Source: Gadus chalcogrammus
Taxonomy: Eukaryota; Chordata; Actinopteri; Gadiformes; Gadidae
DNA: 64,000 nt
Assembly: GCF_026213295.1 (NCBI RefSeq)
Contig: NC_079417.1
Location: 9,493,511-9,557,510 of the forward strand
Direction: 5' to 3'
Translations under genes and position numbers: made by a program
Notes under the pieces: model-generated
Seen by the model: only the letters and a program-made list of their open reading frames with translations
The model's database searches: none
Told to the model about the DNA's origin: nothing
In this document: one piece after another, positions 11,961 through 25,388 of the stretch
How the letters are laid out: every line of letters starts with the position of its first letter
Numbering within the stretch: position 1 is the first letter of the stretch

Positions 11961-12937
11961 TGCACCTCTGATCACCCCAAATGTGTCCCACTCTGCGTGG
12001 TGGATCTGATGCTACCTCCATGTCTTCTGGAGGCCGGGGGGGGGGGGGGGGGGGGGGGGTTGACTCAGGCCAGCCATGCTACTAATGCTTTGAGGAATGT
12101 CACACCCCGTTTCCTCAATGGATGATGTCTCTCAGGTCCCTGTGTAAAAGGCCTTTGAAAGCAGTTCTGGAATCTCAGGGCTAGAGAGATGGATTGATAT
12201 GGAGATATACTAATGATATAAATGCAACCATTTTTCTGAAAGTCTCAAAGCCATCTCAAAGCCAATGCTAAATGTACTCCATATTTTTATGATTACGAGG
12301 ATTTAATTTAATTGCGTGGGATTGAGGTGAATGATGATGAGAGAGAATATTTTAAAGAAATGAGATTAGAATGAAATTACAAATGAGTATATTTAAGTAC
12401 AAAGAAGCCTATATTCATCCGAGATTGCATTGTGGGAACGATACTGCTTCGTTCAGTGTCCACCCTGTTCGCACCAAATTACCCCTTTTCCCTGAAAACG
12501 TGAACGGCGTTATTGAGCCAGTGTTGACGGCCATGTCAGATGGGGAATAATTGGCAGTAATAAGTCAGTCACTTGCTTATCATCGTCATTCACTTAATCT
12601 GTGCACCTGTACAAGTCTCTCCATCCAGTAAATTGACAGATGTCTTCCTGCCGGGCCACAGGTCCAGGGGCGGTAGACAGAGGGGGTCTTTGTTCATTGG
12701 CTCACTGCCATAGACCCAAAAGTCCCCAGAAAACGCTACAGCAGTCAACATTGCAAAGTACTAAATTCAATAAAGTATTTATATTTTTTTGTAAAGCCTC
12801 CACACTGCAGCAGTGTGTTCAACGTGTATTTTTCAGAAATTGCAGTGAGCTAAATACTATCATGAAGAGATACACATTAAGGATTTCAACTCTGTTATTA
12901 TACTGATAGCCATGCCTGTTTTGGTAAAAAAGTTACA

Positions 12938-13095
12938 TTGGGCGAGGCAGTGGTTCAACGTTTAGTGCGCTAACCATACAGGCAAGACGCCTTCTAGCGA
13001 TCCAGGTTCAATTGCCACCTGTGGTCAAATACCACATGTCATTCCCTCTCTTCTTTAAACCCCCTCGTCTCTTTTCGCTGTCCTGTCCAACGAGA
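12938..13095 (+). repeat. tRNA-derived SINE fragment
   Basis: The head starting ttgggcgaggcagtggttca has a good Pol III A box (TGGTTCAACG, 12951-12960) and, 45 bases on, a B-box-like GGTTCAATTGC (13005-13015). The body then reads acatgtcattccctctctt and a pyrimidine-rich region ending in CTGTCCTGTCC, like a common teleost tRNA-SINE body (catgtcattcccc...). The A-to-B box spacing and flanking layout fit a tRNA-like head. It is not an intact tRNA gene, because the acceptor stem does not pair. Confidence 0.6.
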
Positions 13096-13544
13096 CCCAT
13101 CCCATACAAAAGAAGAGCCTCATCCACCTGGCAGCGCTTATGCTATTCTATCACTCACTATTCAAACCTCCAACCCCTGTTGCTCGTATCTTCCTCAACC
13201 ACACCTTTGGATTAAGGGGAGCTAACTTAGGGTCCTGACAGATGGCCCAAAGTAAAAGAAGCCGTCTGCAGAAGCAGTGCTACTTCTAGAGCTCTTCTTC
13301 TTTGTTTTTTCTTCCCTACCTTATACATTTAATTGGTTTTATTAGGCCCCCACCGTTACCTGCCAAGCCGTTGGCTCCCAGCCGGCACTGAGGCTGGCTC
13401 CTGCAGGAGAGCGTGCAGGTATGGAAGTAAAACAGTTGGCAGGCTGTTAGAACCTGAAGGGATGTATTTCAGAGCAATACAAACCCAGCGGTGGGCCTTC
13501 CTGTACTGACACTTTGATGCTTTGGCATCTGCTCGCGCGCCTGT

Positions 13545-13545
<1 letters not shown>

Positions 13546-13635
<90 letters not shown>

Positions 13636-13678
13636 TATGTTTGAGGGTACGCGTGCGTGTTGGTGTGGGTGTGTGTGT
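13546..13678 (+). repeat. (TG)n microsatellite
   Basis: Pure GT from 13546 to about 13628, then degenerate TG units with A, C and G interruptions to 13678. Confidence 0.95.
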
Positions 13679-15751
13679 GTCAGAGAAGAGGTAGAGGGAC
13701 ATAAAAATTACTAGTTGGAGACAGATCACAGTGGAGATATCGAATATTTGATATAATGGACTGTGAGAAGAAAGTCACAGCTATGGTGGTACCATGAGTC
13801 ATACCACTGTAAAGAAATATAGATAGACCGTTTTCTCTTGGATTGGGTGGGAACTCATTTAGCCTTATTACTTGGATTAAAACAAATGCTCTGGAGGGCC
13901 AAGGCGGATGGCGGTTGACCAGTAATTGTGTGTGTTAATGACAAGCTGCTGCACCAAGGGCCAGAGAGCGAGGGGGGGACTTTCTCTTTGTTTTCTCCCA
14001 TGTTCCCCAGGCCAGAATCACAGGCTCGAGCATGACTACCAGAACCTTCCCTGTCAGCCCACCTGAAAGACAAACCACAGAGCTCCGGCCTGCCGGCCAG
14101 CCACTGACCAGTTAGTACAACATCACAAATCTTTAAGTGAAGAAGCACATTTGTTAAAGGAACAATGTGTAACAAATGTACTGTTCTCAATCAAAAGATG
14201 ACCATGATATGTCATCAGAATTTAAGGAAAAACTGTCTTCTGCGGCAACAACGCCACAACCAGTTTGATGTCCTTTAAAATGTTGTCCTTTGTGTTATGA
14301 TTCACTCTTCTGCGGGTTGCCAGATATAAAACAATAATCCACACAAACACAGAGCGCTGCAGCCACAGAAGCCATCAAACGAACTGGATCTTCTGAGATT
14401 CTTCTTCATGATACGAATGCTAAAATGCCTCGTCCACTTTTGGAAAAGTTTCATGACCAGAGCTGTGCTAAAACACAACCTAGGTACATCTTGGAGTTGC
14501 ATTTGAGACAGCAAGGGGCCGATGCGGTGTTGTGCGATCCACTTGCCCCCCTTACATGCATGCCTGCTGACTGCAGCCTGGCTGGACATCCAAGGGGCCT
14601 TTCACACCCATGTTTCTTCTGTTCTGCTGCGGTTCAAGTAAGGCGAGAACTTGACTCGACTGGAATTTTGAACACAAGACCCCAACAATATATTTCTATA
14701 CATGGTTCTCAACTGGTTTATCCAATTAGAGCCCCCCCCCCCCCAGTCAACCCCCCCTGCTGCCATGCATAGATTTCAAATGTCATCGTACATGTCTAGA
14801 TTTGATTGATTGGCTGATTTACTTATTTTCAACATTATGATTGAGCAACTGAAATGGGTACCACGATGTTGCAACCTGTTCACTATAACTGGTTCACATG
14901 GCGCAGGCCTGGTCTGTTTCTGGTTATCAATCCTATTTCCCCATCTTTAAAAAAACCTCTCTCTTTGGGTCTCTCCTTCCCCTTCCTCCCATTTCGTCCT
15001 GTCCTCGCTATTCTCTTAACATTAGAAAGGGATTCTATTGAATGGTGATGAAGTTGTGATTCCGGAAACGGAATTTCATGCCTTTTTCGCAGCACGTCAT
15101 CAGACATTGGTCATCCACGCAAGCATTTAGCTACTACGTGGCTTGGGCCGGGGCTGCTGAATCACACTCTGGTGAAATGTCTCAATGGGAAAGTAGCTGC
15201 TCGGCTCGCAGAGATGTAGACTTAATAAATAGACGTCATTGCGAGTCTCCAACTCAAACCCACCTCAGAACACCAGGGTGAAATCCAAAGGATTTGGTTG
15301 TGATAGTTTTTCAATTATTTGAGAAACATTTGGGATCATTTACTCATGCAAGCAAAAATATAAGGAAATGGTGTTACGGACCTTTAATGAAGCTAAAAAA
15401 AAAGGCTCTGGGGATACTGGTATCTATCCACGTACTCACAAACACACTCTACCCAGGGAGAGAGGCAGGATGCTGCTTTGCATCTGTGAACATAAACCCA
15501 TTGAAACAGAACCAGCTGTGATTCTTTGTGATTCTGCCGATCGTCTCTATCGTCTCCGAATCCTAAGACATCATACGCTGCCAGTGTATACTAATAGTTC
15601 AGACAGGAGCAAAGCACAGCGCCGCAGGCCGTTAAACAAAGGCCTTATCGAATTATGGCTGTCAATTTGAGGACACCTCCTGTTCTGGAGTAGCATCGCT
15701 ACATAATTCATGGCCCCAGGCAAGTAGTGGGAAGTCAAAGAGAATTAATAT

Positions 15752-15972
<221 letters not shown>

Positions 15973-16039
15973 AAAAAAAACTCAAGGTCAACCACTTGGT
16001 CAAATAGGCACCCTTGACAGAACAGCCCCTCTCCCCCCT

Positions 16040-16066
16040 CACACACACACGCACGCACGCACGCAC

Positions 16067-16158
<92 letters not shown>
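16040..16158 (+). repeat. (CA)n microsatellite with CGCA interruptions
   Basis: CA repeats with GCAC variants near the 5' end (16050-16075), then pure CA to 16158. It lies only about 70 bases after the long GA tract. Confidence 0.97.
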
Positions 16159-16160
<2 letters not shown>

Positions 16161-17817
16161 TCTGTCTGAGCATCTGTCGGCTGTCCCTGCTGGATTGACA
16201 CCTGCTCGGTTGATTGACAGCTGGTGGCAGTGTGATTGACACCTGGTATTAAATGGTGGACCGTTGCGCCTGGTATTCACTCGCCACCCATCAGAGCGGT
16301 GGTGCACAGCTCATCCTCTGTCCCCCACTCTGTACTCTTTTCCTTCTTTTTCCTTGCAATTACTTTTATGTTTCTCGGAAGTTGTGATTGAGCGGGTGGG
16401 TGTGGTGCCCGGAGGAGACACTAGAACAAGATTTATGATTCTGTGCTGCTGTGTGACGGGGTTTTCTGCGGATGTCAGATGGAAACATTTCACAAAACAA
16501 TGTAGTGAAACAAACATACAAATAAAATAAGATCTTCTAAACAGTCACCCAGATAGTTAATCAACGATCTAAGAAATTGGGCGGGACGAAAATGAGGATG
16601 TATGTGTTTTTTTCGAATATTTTTCGATGTGGTTGTTGATGTTTGGAGTGCCTCTCTTGTGGTGGTTACTCTGATGAATCTCTGCATATTGAATGGGATC
16701 ATGAATGATTTCACTCTTGTCTATAATGAAACGAGTGGCCGTGATGCCGCTCACCTCTCTCGAGGTCAACCTAACGGGTTGAGCCGTCTTGTAGCGGGAC
16801 CCTCCCTCCCGGGACCTTCAAAGGCTCCAGGTTCACGTCTGTCCAGACGGCTGCCTCACTTTCCCACAAGTTCTGCTCTCGACAATTACAAACCCATCAA
16901 CAGCTTTTCCCAGCATCTGTTAATACCACCACTGCCCCCTGATTCATGACCAGAGGACGTCAAAGGTCCATGAGGGAGAATGCTGTGGCACAGACTCCTT
17001 CATCTCTTGGCTCGCTCCCCCTCTCTCTTTATGTGGTACTACCTTTTCTTTCTCTTCTTACAGATACAGCACGCTACCTCTCGGACCGCTTTCCCTCTTT
17101 AACTTAATCCAGGGACCCCTCGGCCATAATGAGAGAGGGCACCATATAATGAGAACCTCTTTGTCCTCCCAGATCTTTGAGTTGTGACACATTGTCACCC
17201 GTCCCTCAGGGGTGGGTGACACCCTGAGGGAGTGGGACGCTTGTTTTCCATCTGTGTCAGAGGTGGCACGGGGCTGGAGGTAGAGCATCTTCATTGGTCA
17301 TCTGATACGTGGGTTATCCTTGGGGGTCTGCTCACCAAACGCTCCCTGATTGGCTCCTCGGCTCGTTGATTTACAAGCCCTGAGAGGCAAAGAGGAGCTC
17401 CTTGGTTGCATATACAGGAAGGAGGTTAATCGCAGCGGCTGAGGGTCTTGCAACTTTTAACTGCCTGATGAGTCAGTTTAGGAGGTAAGGCTGTTCAAAT
17501 GATTAGGTGATGCCTGGTCGATGACTGGTTTGCTCAGGGTGAGGTGGTCGAGCCCACTTGGAAATTAGGTCCTTTGACCCAGCTCTCAATCTGTTTTCCA
17601 GAGCTGTTTTTAGAAAATGTGTGCTATAGGATAATGTCTCACCTCATACTCGCTATATTGGAGCCTCAAACAGAATCATAAATAGCATTGTAAATACAAA
17701 GGAGAAATGGTTCCACTTTTCCAAACTTTTTGTCTTTCCCGTGGACTGTTTGCAATAACTATGTTAAATCCCCGCAAATAAATACCCCACATACACCACT
17801 CCCTACTGGCACAACAT

Positions 17818-17916
17818 CTACCACCACCACCACCACCACCACTACCAACACCAGCGCTACCACCAGCGCTAACACCACCACCACTCTCATCACAAACACC
17901 ACCACTGATCACCACC
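17818..17916 (+). repeat. Imperfect (CAC)n trinucleotide tract
   Basis: Roughly 100 bases of CAC/ACC triplets with GCG and AAC variants. Confidence 0.85.
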
Positions 17917-18276
17917 TTCAATCACTGTGTCTGTCTGGGCCGGCCAGGCCTTATAGGGACGATGTATAGCTGGTGGCCGCCACTGAGATGATTACCATGT
18001 AGAGTGAGCCCTCCCAGGCCTGCTGTGCTCTGTCTGTTTCCCGCCAGATGTTTACCACCTCTGCTCCAGAGCTCCCGTCTGCTATGAGTGGTCTTTAGGA
18101 AGACACCCCAACCAAGGCTTCAGCCATTAAGCCTGAGCCTGCTGCAGCTAGCAGCAAGGGTGTACCCATCAGCTTTGGTTCAACGGAGACGCTGTTTGCA
18201 ATGGTCACAATGCTTGCCCTTTTGCACCCATCATTAAAGAGCCAAATAAGCAAACTCCTGCTGTTTAAGCCAACAT

Positions 18277-18308
18277 CGCGCGCGCACGCACACACACACA
18301 CACACACA

Positions 18309-18380
<72 letters not shown>

Positions 18381-18385
18381 CACAT

Positions 18386-18464
<79 letters not shown>
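18277..18464 (+). repeat. Compound (CG)/(CA)/(GCAC)n/(CA)n run
   Basis: About 188 bases of strictly alternating purine-pyrimidine: a CGCGCG start, CA units, about 18 GCAC tetramers, then CA to 18464. Such sequence has high potential to adopt Z-DNA. Confidence 0.95.
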
Positions 18465-18469
<5 letters not shown>

Positions 18470-18899
18470 TTGAATCTCCAAAAACTTTTTTCTTTAACAA
18501 AGCAAATGTGCAAAGCTTGCATTTTTTCATTTTTTGTAGGAAAAGAGGGGGGATGCAAAAATTGTGTAGACACCGCAATCTACTTTATGTTATAAAACGG
18601 ACTAAGGGATCAGACTTACTTTTTACTTTTTATGTATCTATTGTCAACAAGACAGTGATAGGATTGTTATATTGCCAGCAAACCAATATAATATAATTGT
18701 AGCTCCTAACCTAATTCATGAACTTGATCCCAGCAATGACATTGAGTGAATCATTGCTGTCGGTTTTTGAGGTAAATTATTTAATTGTAAACCTCAACAG
18801 TAAACCTTTAACATATATAATCCATAATACATCAGTGACATCCATGATCGAAGAGAGCATCACGGTCGAGGTATAGTAGGCCTGCCCATAAACTAGTAA

Positions 18900-19690
18900 A
18901 TTAGCAGCGCTCTCCAGCGCGCGCATGCGCGCTCTGCTCTCCCATTTCGCCATCCCTCTTATCGGCACCTATCATTAGTCGCTTTGGACTAACTGTGGTT
19001 CATCCTCTCCCCCGTGTGGAAAGGAAAAGCACGGTGGCTTCAGCTATCAGATAGTCCTCCAGCGAAAGTATTATGTTCAGGAGTCTATATCCGGAGCAGA
19101 ATACCCATTCAGACAATCTACCTGTCATTTAAAGCCCTTACTTACTGCGCACAGTATTTAGATGCACCCTCTCAATAGTAAACTACAATAATTACCGATG
19201 GAAGTTCCTTATTGTGCAAAGCAAATTCAAATAATGGAAATTTAATAAGTATCTTGAAAAGTAAAACACAATAAATTAAGTTAAAGAGTTGACATCCACT
19301 GAGAAAGAGATAATCCTGAATGTGATTGTATTAATTGGAAAGAAAATGTTAGTACATCAAATTGTTTAATTATGTGACCAAATTGCCTACTTATCGAAAT
19401 CGCCTTGGCCCGATTCGCCGAATGAAACAATAGATGGTGTTTTACGCGGCTCTCATAACTTTCTCAAAGCTCCAACATTGCGCATTGTTGGGTAGGTGTG
19501 CGCTCCTTCGAGCGCACTGTCTGGAAATCGGCGGCACTTTTACGCGTAATCTTTAACACATTAAATCATAGACCGAAATTGTTTACCTCTAAGCTTACCG
19601 ATGAGGGTAGTAGGTGATTACGCACTCTATTGTTCACTAGTGGAAAGACGGTGCTCTCACAGGGCATCGATGAGTTTTTTTCTCCCCTCC
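18900..19690 (+). promoter_or_regulatory. vcan: Candidate vcan promoter/upstream region
   Basis: This region lies just upstream of the presumed non-coding first exon of versican. It contains the palindrome GCGCATGCGC at 18921-18930, which matches the core NRF1-type motif, within a small CpG-containing patch (gcgcgcgcatgcgcgc), and further CpG-bearing sequence near 19380-19560. No well-placed TATA box is obvious. The assignment comes from position, about 2 kb before the signal-peptide exon, and is inference. Confidence 0.35.
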
Positions 19691-20052
19691 TCCCCGAGGT
19701 GTCTCATTCACTTTTCAGATGGGGACTCTGGCCCTCCTCTTCTGCACTGACGAAATAGTGGACTGCGTAAAGCGAAATTGAACTTGTTGCACAGCAGCAC
19801 TTCAGTGTTTCTCTTGCACGGATCGGAACCAGCATCACCATACTGAAGTGGCACCCTGCAACTTGGGAGAACCAAAGCCCGAGGAACCTGAGCAAGGCGC
19901 ACTGAGGAAATACCTAGCCATCGCACCACTCTGTGGAGGACATAAGCCTACTTTGGACACGTTTTGGCACATGCATTTAACACACTGGGACCTTACTTAA
20001 TTGAAGGAAATAAGTATTTTTTTACATGTCATGGAATAGAAATCCCTTCAAA
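19690..20052 (+). other. vcan: Candidate non-coding exon 1 (5' UTR) of vcan
   Basis: Versican genes have an untranslated first exon. Here a GC-balanced unique stretch ends at a strong donor consensus (tcaaa/GTAAGT, GT at 20053-20054), and the next coding exon starts with ATG immediately after an acceptor at 21506-21507. The 5' edge given is arbitrary. The short open frames inside are on the minus strand and not convincing. Confidence 0.35.
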
Positions 20053-21507
20053 GTAAGTTCTCATTCAGTTTTGCCCTAATTTCCTTTTTTTTTAACCACT
20101 GAATATTCTGCGTAAAGTAGTGATACAAGTGTCAAATTAGGCTAGCCAATTGTTTATTTCAGTCTCTTCCTGTACAACAACACAGGGATAGATATTTCAA
20201 ATAATGCACTCATATTCCAAATAATAGAAGAACTCTGTAATATGGGATTTAAACTTTTTTTCTTTGCTCATAACATGTGAACTTGTCCTTATTGGACCAT
20301 CTAAATTTGCGTACTTAAATAGAATATTTGTTTTTTACAATAGGAGATTACCGATCAAATAATTTCTGACTGTATACCAAAACATATCTTATTGAGAATT
20401 ACTATAAACTAATGGGGTCTTCCTTCATTCATTCAACTGGCAATAACAAATTAGTTGCTCAGCAAAAAAGTTATCAAAAAAAGTCATCATTAAATTAATA
20501 TGTAATTGTAAAAAAAACACTGACAGGGTCTTGAATCGTCCAACTTTAACCACCACTTAAAGGTGTGCGCAACAGTCTCAAGCACTCCTGTGCTCCATGG
20601 CTTCATCCAATTATAGACTATCATCCAATAATTATTTGTTATTCAGCAGATGTAGGGCTTAGCCCTAATAGGCCTACTGTTTCGAAATTTGCAGAAAATA
20701 TTCAATGGTCTTGAGATGACTTGATTTTCTTACCTATTTATCCGATTTTCATGCAATCATTCATGAAAAATTATGTTTTAGGAATAACAAATGTACAAAT
20801 AAACATTAACACATGTCTTTGTTGGCCTGCAACATGTTTATTTGTGTTCATTGAACATCTAGTCTAGGTCTAATTTTCCCTTCAGGTCAGGCTGATTTTC
20901 TTTTTCCATTACTCTCTCTCAGGGTGTGTCTGTTGACTTGGGACCATTCTCTGGGTGTGCTGGCATTAAAGAAGACGTACAACTCCTTTATCCACCCAGA
21001 GATGATTTTATGAGTTTACGTTAGGGACGCTATTAGCCTGTTCATCACACTGGTTTACTTTACATCGGCTCAAATGGATGATTATCCCGTGGAAGTTTCA
21101 CAATCTGGTGGTGAAGCGAGGGCCCTCGATTGCAACAGAAGTGACCTGATGTATTTACATAGAGGGGTGCACATAAGGGTAAGGGTGCCTTGAGTCCCCC
21201 TCCCTGCCTCCTTAGTGTTTGTTGCCTGACTCCACAAGAGGCAGAAACTGAGAGCTTCACCACCCAGGCTATTCAAGAGGTTACACTTACAGACCATCAA
21301 AGTGCACTCAGAACCACGAGCGAGATGCCAAGTGAAACGTATAGAGAAAGACCAAAGTGGAGTATTATGTTGAACCTGTGTCTGGGCCCATCTGCCCTGC
21401 GTTACTTGGACTCCCTCTTCATTAGACTCCGTCATTCTCATGAGTACATTTCATTGATTGTCTACTAATGCTATCCTTGTGTTTTCTGCCCCTTTCCCCT
21501 CTCATAG
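20053..21507 (+). other. vcan: Presumed vcan intron 1
   Basis: AT-rich, apparently unique sequence with no recognisable exon. It ends with a good polypyrimidine tract (cccctttcccctctcatag) directly before the ATG exon. Confidence 0.4.
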
Positions 21508-21571
21508 ATGCTATTAAATATAAAACATATCCTGTGGTTGTATTGCCTCTGCCTAGCTGCACGGGGAACAG
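21508..21571 (+). CDS. vcan: Versican exon 2: signal peptide
   Basis: Versican is a secreted chondroitin-sulfate proteoglycan of the extracellular matrix that binds hyaluronan. This 64-base exon starts with ATG right after ctctcatag and reads MLLNIKHILWLYCLCLAARG T, ending one base into a glycine/alanine codon before GTGAGT (21572). It matches the human start, where NIK-ILW is conserved after the initiator. The hydrophobic ILWLYCLCLAA core is a typical signal-peptide h-region, with likely cleavage near the exon end. Other teleost versican exons may include a little 5' UTR; here the acceptor AG touches the ATG. Splice phase matches the Ig exon. Confidence 0.85.
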
Positions 21572-21856
21572 GTGAGTGTCAAATGGTGCTTCTCTCTCTT
21601 CCTTTACATCTCTTCACTGTACAGCCCCCCCTCGCTGTGTCGCCATTAAACCAGTTATTGTGCTTTACCATCAGGCCCTCCTGCAGCCGATATACAATAT
21701 CTTATCTACAGCACACAAGCGTAGGTTAACATTATCAGCATGACTTACAGCAGACAGGCAGCAGCCCATTGAAAGTATGGGTCCTTCAGAGTCTATTACC
21801 GCTGGTCCGTGAGCACTGGCAGGTGAAGGTCACACAATTATGCAGAGTGGTAGTCC

Positions 21857-21934
21857 CACACACACACGCACACACACACACACATACATACCCACATACA
21901 CATGCACGTGCTCGGCCACACATACACACACACT
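21857..21934 (+). repeat. Degenerate (CA)n tract in vcan intron
   Basis: CA units with TA, CG and CCA interruptions, about 78 bases. Confidence 0.85.
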
Positions 21935-22615
21935 GGATGGATACCTTTCAATTAGGCCCTGGCCTCTGTCTGGAGCTAACAGCTGGTTTCACCGCTCATC
22001 CTAATAAGACCCTCAGTTAAAGCGGACACATGCCCTGGGGGCTGTCCCACCACTGTTTCCAGAGCATTCCCCGCATTGTTCCTCATCACCCCCACCCCCT
22101 GTCACTAGACCCACCAAGTCCCCAGCCCCCAACCACCACCTCCACCGCCATTGACAAATACTCATAATCCCCCTCCCCCTCCCTTTTTAACTCCCCCAAG
22201 CTCCCCCATGCAATAACATATTCTACCATCATTCTTTTTACTTTTTTACATTAAAAAGTTTAAACACATCCCATATGATCTCAACATACGTTGAGACAGT
22301 GCGCTATTTGTTCCCACATCTATTGAATGACGGTTGACTCTCCAGCAGCTATTTTTGACTTCCGATTTATTATAATGGTCTGGGTGTAGTTGACTCACCC
22401 CACAATATAAATGGGTTGGGCATTTTTTAGTGAAGAACAGCATCAGAGCACGACATGACTGACCCACATCACAAAGTTTCAAACACAACTAGATGACGAA
22501 ATGGCATCACAAAATGAAATTTTCCTGAACAGAATGAATCTCACGTCACCGATGGTGAACATCACACACAAACCGATACAGGTAATGAATATTGACCCTT
22601 CCCTTCCTTTTCCAG

Positions 22616-22999
22616 CTTCCAACACGCTGACCATGTTGAAGCCTGTGAGCGGCTCCCTCTCGGGGAAGGTCACCCTGCCTTGCTTCTTCTCCAACCTCCC
22701 CACCTCCCCGCCCCACATCAGCGCCAACGGCAGCACCGTCCTCAGCAGGGACTACCTGCGCATCAAGTGGACCAAGATGGTGGGCGAGGTGGAGTCCACG
22801 GTGCTGGTGGCCCAGAGCGGACTCATCAAGATCGGCTCCAGCTACCGCAACCGCGTGTCCGTGCCCAGCCACCCGGAGGACGTGGGCGACGCATCGCTCA
22901 CCATGGTCAAGCTGCGCGCCAGTGACGCGGGCACATACCGTTGTGAGGTCATGTACGGCATCGAGGACACCCAGGACACCGTCAGCCTCGATGTCAACG
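22616..22999 (+). CDS. vcan: Versican exon 3: Ig-V domain of G1
   Basis: A 384-base exon running from tttccag to a GTGAGC donor at 23000, phase 1 at both ends. It encodes residues 22-149 of the predicted protein, an immunoglobulin V-type domain. It contains SGSLSGKVTLPC (Cys44), RIKW (Trp73), TVLVAQSGLIKIG, RVSVPSHPEDVGDASLTMVK, the SDAGTYRC motif (Cys131) and VMYGIEDTQDTVSL. The human sequence is nearly identical across the last two segments, and Cys44 falls at the human position. In lecticans this domain binds link protein (HAPLN) and stabilises the hyaluronan complex. An N-glycosylation sequon (NGS) lies at residue 59. GC content is higher than in the flanking introns. Frames on the opposite strand are shadows. 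Confidence 0.97.
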
Positions 23000-24273
23000 G
23001 TGAGCATGCCTCCCGGTTCCGCATTAGGCGGAGTCGGTATTGATTGTCATCAGATGTGTTGACATTTAAAATCGAAAGAGGACTGAGATGAACAATGGTA
23101 GAAAGACCAACTCGAACCGGTCGGGCTAGCCAAACTTTGATTCTAGTATAAAGGATTCTATTACTGCTAGTCATCATTCATTCATCATTTTTAGTCATCA
23201 TAATTTTATCATTGTCCATTGCAGGGAATCACTGAGAATCTATACAAAACTTTGTTGCAAACTTACTGTCAAAAGTAATGTAATCCCAAGTCTCTGAAGT
23301 TTGTAGTAAAACCCTTCTGTGTCCATGTTTATCAGGAACAGATACAATCACCAGAATGTTTTTGCTTTCCCTGGTCATCCTCTTCATCTCTTTGTGTAGA
23401 GACATGATTAAGGAATAAAGTGGGTGGTATTGGTTCTTGTTCGGCGCCGGCACTAACTCACGCTATGATGTCATGCATCTCCATTATTATCTGGACTACC
23501 ACCATGCCAATGGTCTTAATGCGGTAGTTAGAGGAGATTACCAGGGATCTCCACCAAACTAGTGGTCCGTGTTCTCACGCTTTTGTATCTCAGAGAGCGA
23601 TGACACACATAGACACACTTATACATTTATCCTAAATTGTCATTCCACTCTGAACCACGGTTAAACCTCAAATTCCTATTAAAACGACATGACGGTACCG
23701 CTACGGCAATCTACTATTTCTGTCAGCTGTCTCCTTGCTGAGATGGGGTGTTGACCTGGGTGTATCAAGCATCATTACAACACACTGGAGAGTAAGTGTT
23801 CTCCTTCTAGATGGATTCACGGAGATATGATTCATTTCTTAGGGTATGGGTGGGGGATACTGTGATAGTTTCAGTTTTGTGTGGTATACAATCCACAGAG
23901 TCCCCTCTCCCAACTATCTGCAATGTTAATTAGGACAATGAATCAAGTCTTGTGCGCATGTTTGAAGACCGCAAATGCGCAGATTTAATTTCCGTGGCAT
24001 CATCTGGATCATTCTAAATCATCCGTAGTCATCCAGCCCAATTGTGGGGAACTGTAGCCCTTTTTTATTTATCCTCTCAGTATATTGCTAAAACTCTCCA
24101 TTCGAAAGAAAAAATGTGTCCCCTTTTAATTGGACTCATGGCCTTGTGACGTGCAAGAGGTTTCAACTGATTTATCGTAGCGGTAGAGCATTGCATCGGC
24201 AGTCACCAATCATGATGTGTTTTCCAGGCTCCTCAATCCACCTCTTCCTCTTCCCCCTTTTTCTTGTGCCTAG

Positions 24274-24448
24274 GTGTTGTCTTCCACTACCGAGCGGGCG
24301 TCAGCAGGTACACCCTAGACTACGCCCAGGCCGTGCAGACTTGTCAGAAGGTCGGAGCCACCATCGCCACGCCTGACCAACTGAAAGCGGCTTACGAGGA
24401 CGGTTTTGACCACTGCGACGCGGGCTGGATCGCAGACCAGACAGTGAG
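24274..24448 (+). CDS. vcan: Versican exon 4: first half of link module 1
   Basis: The exon starts after tgtgcctag and ends before GTCAGT at 24449 (175 bases, phase 1 in, phase 2 out). It reads [20 protein letters not shown], then [20 protein letters not shown] and [28 protein letters not shown], [22 protein letters not shown] and CDAGWxADQTVRYPI are hallmark link/PTR sequences. The module binds hyaluronan together with link module 2. Cysteines (QTC and HCDAGW) are placed as in human versican. Confidence 0.97.
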
Positions 24449-24613
24449 GTCAGTTGGAAGCAGCTTCTGAAGTTGAGTCATGTTTAGTTTCACACAGCAA
24501 CACCTCGACCAGCTGTTGAGCTGGTAGGCCCTTTGAGCGGAGAGCGCTGTGGGAAGAGGCAGGAGGTGCTCATGTACCACCCTGATGGGGCCTTCCTTGT
24601 TCCTTCCTTTCAG

Positions 24614-24741
24614 GTACCCGATCACCAAGCCTCGGCATGGTTGCTTTGGTAACCTGATGGGTAAACCCGGCGTCAGGACCTACGGAGTGAGGAAAGCCAC
24701 GGAGACCTATGATGTCTACTGCTTTGTAGACAAACTCCATG
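24614..24741 (+). CDS. vcan: Versican exon 5: second half of link module 1
   Basis: A 128-base exon after cctttcag, ending before GTAAGA at 24742. It completes an arginine codon and reads [20 protein letters not shown], then [20 protein letters not shown] and LH. It matches human [36 protein letters not shown] and supplies the remaining two disulfide cysteines of link module 1. Splitting link module 1 over two exons is the standard lectican gene structure. Confidence 0.97.
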
Positions 24742-25205
24742 GTAAGACGAAGCCGCAGCATCAGGGCGTTAGAAGCACGAGGGAACATTCGCAGCAGATA
24801 AATGCTGATGTATTACAGATATTCAGTGAGTGTGTATTGAAGTGCTCTTTGGCTAGAAGCAGTGTGTCAGAGCCAATTATTTTCAACATTCAGATCTAGT
24901 GAAAGAGGGAGACAAACTGGATTCAGTTCACACCATGATGTTTTTTTTTCAAGTCACCAACAAATATGTGAAAATGGTTCCTTCAAATTCTTCTGGCATT
25001 ACTTGCAAGAAGTCCTCAGCGTCCTGCCAACAATATTAATCTGCTCTGACAGTGACTGCTGACAAATTTTTAACCACATTTTGGTGAAATTGATTTTTAT
25101 TAAAGTGAACTTATGTCTTGACACTGCTAAACCAAGGGTCCCCTTTATGTCTATGTTTTGTTTCTCAAAAAGTACTAATCCAAATCATAACAATCCTCTT
25201 TATAC

Positions 25206-25365
<160 letters not shown>

Positions 25366-25388
25366 CAAAGAAACAAACGGACACACTT

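Noticed and set aside
12938..13020. A tRNA gene
   Set aside because: A- and B-box-like motifs are present but no acceptor stem pairs, and the body continues into SINE-type sequence.
22546..23007. 153-codon minus-strand frame
   Set aside because: It is antisense to the versican Ig-V exon, whose sense translation matches the family closely.
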